Shown: positions 6,734-8,714 of the stretch, piece after piece
Position numbering within the stretch: the first letter of the stretch is position 1
Layout: each line of letters starts with the position of its first letter
Assembly: GCA_947462515.1 (NCBI GenBank)
Contig: CANHPJ010000050.1
Span: 1 to 8,714 of the forward strand
Length of the DNA stretch: 8,714 nt
DNA from: Bacteroidota bacterium
GTDB taxonomy: Bacteria > Bacteroidota > Bacteroidia > JACCXN01
Direction of reading: 5' to 3'
Notes under the pieces: generated by a model
Told to the model about the DNA's origin: nothing
Database searches by the model: none
Seen by the model: the letters and a program-made list of their open reading frames with translations, nothing else
Made by a program: the position numbers and the translations under genes

Positions 6734-7384
6734 ATGATTGAGTTAATTAAAAGTTTCTTAGATTTTTTCCTTCACCTGGACGATAAATTACAGGATATTA
6801 TCCTTCAGTTTGGAAATACAACCTATGCGATATTGTTTCTTATCATTTTTGTTGAGACCGGTTTGGTCATAATGCCTTTCTTACCTGGTGATTCACTGTT
6901 GTTTGTGGCAGGAACATTTGCAGCATCCGGATCCCTCAATATTTTCTATTTACTCGCACTTTTGTTTTTCGCTGCAGTAATTGGTGATACTCTTAATTAC
7001 TATTTAGGTAAAAATATAGGTCTTAAAATGTTAAATTTAAGAATTGCAGGAAAACAACTTGTTAAACCGGAATATATAGATAAAACGCATCTTTTTTTTG
7101 AAAAGCACGGATCTAAAACAATCATTCTGGCAAGATTTGTTCCGATAGTTAGAACATTTGCACCCTTTGTTGCCGGCATCGGTACCATGAATTACAAACA
7201 ATTTATTTCTTATAATATCATTGGTGGTGGAATATGGGTATTGTCCTTAACGCTTGCCGGATATTTTTTCGGACAATTGAAGATTGTCAAAGAAAACTTC
7301 GAAATAGTGATTTTTGGAATAATATTCATCTCCATAATTCCAATCATTATTGAAACAATAAAACACAAGCTTAAAAAGGCTTAA
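6734..7384 (+). CDS. DedA-family membrane protein (probable undecaprenyl-phosphate transporter)
   Basis: A 216-residue inner-membrane protein of the DedA/VTT (SNARE-associated) family. Members have been shown to flip undecaprenyl phosphate back across the membrane for cell-wall and glycan synthesis and to support membrane potential. Key features are visible: E41 in FVETGL, the re-entrant motif FLPGDS (49-54), D85 in GDTLNYYLG, and the two arginines R134 and R140 in ARFVPIVRTFAPFVAG. Hydrophobic spans lie near 32-48, 55-63, 70-85, 138-150, 160-179 and 190-206. The C-terminal tail is basic (KHKLKKA), suggesting a cytoplasmic end. It starts 13 bases after the rhodanese stop and 30 bases before aroE. 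Family assignment is firm; substrate specificity is inferred from the family. Confidence 0.93.
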   Translation: MIELIKSFLDFFLHLDDKLQDIILQFGNTTYAILFLIIFVETGLVIMPFLPGDSLLFVAGTFAASGSLNIFYLLALLFFAAVIGDTLNYYLGKNIGLKMLNLRIAGKQLVKPEYIDKTHLFFEKHGSKTIILARFVPIVRTFAPFVAGIGTMNYKQFISYNIIGGGIWVLSLTLAGYFFGQLKIVKENFEIVIFGIIFISIIPIIIETIKHKLKKA

Positions 7385-7414
7385 GGGTATTAAAATCAAT
7401 TTTACATAAATCTA

Positions 7415-8176
7415 TTGAACTCTATTTCATCCCTATACGGTCTGATAGGTTTTCCTATTGATCACTCTTTTTCGAAAAAAATTTTTGATCAAAAATTCTT
7501 GAGTCAAAATATAATTGATAGTCAGTACGAATTATTTTCAATTGAAAATATTTCAGACTTAAACTCAATTCTTTCAAAAAACAATAACCTAAAAGGCTTA
7601 AATGTCACAATTCCTCATAAGGTATCAATAATTCCTTATTTAGATGAAATGGATGAAACAGCTCTTGCTGTAGGTGCTGTCAACACGATAAAAATAATTA
7701 ATAAGGATAATAATAAAAAACATCTGGTAGGTTTTAATACTGATGTGTATGGTTTCAAGCAATCCATAAAACCGTTTTTGGACATTAATCATGAAAAAGC
7801 CCTTATTTTGGGAAATGGAGGAGCTGCTAAAGCCGTCTCTTGGGTTTTAAATAAAATGGGCATAGTTTGCAACTTTGTTTCTCGAAACCCCTCTAAATCT
7901 AATGAATTAAACTACAAGGATTTAAATGAATGGGTTATCAAATCTCACCTTCTAATTATTAATACCACTCCTTTGGGAACTTATCCAAACATAGATGAAT
8001 TTCCGCCAATACCTTACGAGTTTATAACAGAAAATCACCTACTGTACGATTTGACATATAATCCAGGTGAGACTACTTTCCTTAAAAAAGGAAAATTAGC
8101 AGGATCTCAAATCCTAAACGGACAATCCATGCTGGAAATACAAGCCGAAAAAGCTTGGGAAATATGGAATTCCTAA
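7415..8176 (+). CDS. aroE: Shikimate dehydrogenase
   Basis: A cytoplasmic enzyme of 253 residues that reduces 3-dehydroshikimate to shikimate with NADPH in aromatic amino-acid and folate precursor synthesis. Shikimate-binding HSFS (S18, S20), NVTIPHK with catalytic K69, N90, and GFNTD with catalytic D110 are all present. So are the nucleotide-binding glycine loop GNGGAA (133-138), NTTPLGT (184-190), D212 and the NGQSM block with Q237. Length matches short AroE forms. The start is a TTG: the frame opens only after a stop at 7391-7393, and no ATG or GTG precedes the conserved LYGLIGFP. The TTG at 7415 is thus the only usual start codon. It is the last gene of the plus-strand operon and stops 19 bases before the converging pseudouridine synthase stop. 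Confidence 0.95.
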   Translation: MNSISSLYGLIGFPIDHSFSKKIFDQKFLSQNIIDSQYELFSIENISDLNSILSKNNNLKGLNVTIPHKVSIIPYLDEMDETALAVGAVNTIKIINKDNNKKHLVGFNTDVYGFKQSIKPFLDINHEKALILGNGGAAKAVSWVLNKMGIVCNFVSRNPSKSNELNYKDLNEWVIKSHLLIINTTPLGTYPNIDEFPPIPYEFITENHLLYDLTYNPGETTFLKKGKLAGSQILNGQSMLEIQAEKAWEIWNS

Positions 8177-8195
8177 TAGACAAGAAAATCTAAAA

Positions 8196-8714
8196 CTATT
8201 CTTTTTTGGAAGTTAGTTTTAAAAACTCATTCCATAATACTTCCTTTGGTGGATCAGCAAAAATTATTGTTTTTTCCTTTTTTACCGGATGAATAAACTC
8301 AATTTTGCGGGCATGCAGATGAATTGATGCATCTTTATTTGTTCTGTCAAAACCATATTTTATATCACCTTTTATTGGACAGCCAATACTGGAAAGTTGA
8401 ACTCTAATTTGATGATGTCTTCCTGTAAAAGGATTTATTTCCAATAAATGATAATTATCTGAACTGCAAATTAATTTATAAGCCAATTCTGATTTAAGGG
8501 TTCCCTTTTTTTCTTCTAAAAATGCTTTAGAAATATTTTTTTGCTCATTTTTTATTAAAAAGTGCGTCAGATGATCCTTTTCGTTTTTGGGTCGATTTTT
8601 TACAATGGCCCAATATGTTTTTTGAATTTCTTTTGATCTGAACATTTCATTTAATCTGGATAATGCCTTACTTGTTTTGGCAAAAAGCACTAATCCGCTG
8701 ACAGGACGGTCCAA
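8196..8714 (-). CDS. RluA-family RNA pseudouridine synthase, 5' part outside the window
   Basis: This is the C-terminal 172 codons of a pseudouridine synthase acting on rRNA or tRNA uridines. The first visible codon, TTG at 8714-8712, is read as the leucine of the family's H-R-L-D motif, not a start, so the true N-terminus lies beyond the right edge. The next residue is the catalytic aspartate in LDRPVSG (codon 8711-8709). Further family motifs are KTYWAI (32-37, containing the conserved tyrosine), TGRHHQIR (97-104), GDIKYG (116-121) and LHA (133-135). The C-terminus ends at a TAG 19 bases from the aroE stop, the two genes converging. Any N-terminal S4 domain cannot be seen, so RluA, RluC or RluD specificity is undecided. 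Confidence 0.93.
   Translation of the reverse strand: MDRPVSGLVLFAKTSKALSRLNEMFRSKEIQKTYWAIVKNRPKNEKDHLTHFLIKNEQKNISKAFLEEKKGTLKSELAYKLICSSDNYHLLEINPFTGRHHQIRVQLSSIGCPIKGDIKYGFDRTNKDASIHLHARKIEFIHPVKKEKTIIFADPPKEVLWNEFLKLTSKKE

Noticed and set aside
7468..7497. Adjacent palindromes TTTTTCGAAAAA and an 18-base perfect palindrome centred on TGATCA.
   Set aside because: They lie inside aroE, encode the ordinary FSKKIFDQKF stretch of the shikimate-binding region, and are built from A and T runs that readily form palindromes in AT-rich DNA.
8177..8208. Weak terminator candidate between aroE and the pseudouridine synthase gene (AAGAA ... TTCTT followed by Ts).
   Set aside because: The stem has only five pairs with one G-C pair and overlaps the end of the converging gene, so it is too weak to call.
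8712..8714. TTG at the right edge as the start of a 172-residue protein.
   Set aside because: In RluA-family proteins this leucine is part of the H-R-L-D catalytic motif, which is preceded by further protein, so the codon is internal and the gene is cut by the window.

Overview
The window is AT-rich (roughly one third G+C by eye), densely packed and chromosomal in character. It looks like a member of the Bacteroidota, probably a flavobacterium-like lineage. Three things support this. Two divergent genes carry the Bacteroidota -7 promoter element TAnnTTTG. Start codons lack Shine-Dalgarno sequences. The proteins are of housekeeping types typical of that phylum, for example a phosphoglucosamine mutase beginning ALIKSISGIRGT and a bacterial ComA-like phosphosulfolactate synthase. 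I see no phage, insertion sequence, CRISPR array, tRNA or rRNA.

Left half, minus strand (read from about 3860 down to 1): a phosphohexomutase of the GlmM/archaeal type (glmM-like) with its own promoter and a clear intrinsic terminator. Then come an IscS/NifS-type cysteine desulfurase, a PhnP-like metallo-beta-lactamase-fold hydrolase and a CoA-binding Rossmann protein that runs off the left edge. The last two are only 28 bases apart and the desulfurase is 80 bases upstream, so these three could form one transcription unit.

A 230-base divergent intergenic region (3836-4065) separates this from the right half. It holds the two promoters and three copies of the 7-mer CTGTTAA, two of them as an inverted pair.

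Right half, plus strand (4066-8176): five genes in one direction with gaps of 13-42 bases and no visible terminator between them. They are a 12-repeat TPR protein, a ComA-family phosphosulfolactate synthase, a single-domain rhodanese, a DedA-family membrane protein and shikimate dehydrogenase (aroE, TTG start). A converging RluA-family pseudouridine synthase gene enters from the right edge; its visible part starts one codon before the catalytic aspartate.

Most of the window is ordinary core metabolism: amino-sugar and aromatic precursors, envelope lipid carrier recycling, RNA modification and sulfur mobilisation. The most interesting part is the ComA-like enzyme in the five-gene operon. Its founding relatives join sulfite to phosphoenolpyruvate for coenzyme M, yet no other coenzyme M or sulfolactate gene is present, and a rhodanese lies immediately downstream. 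Its true product in this organism is an open question.
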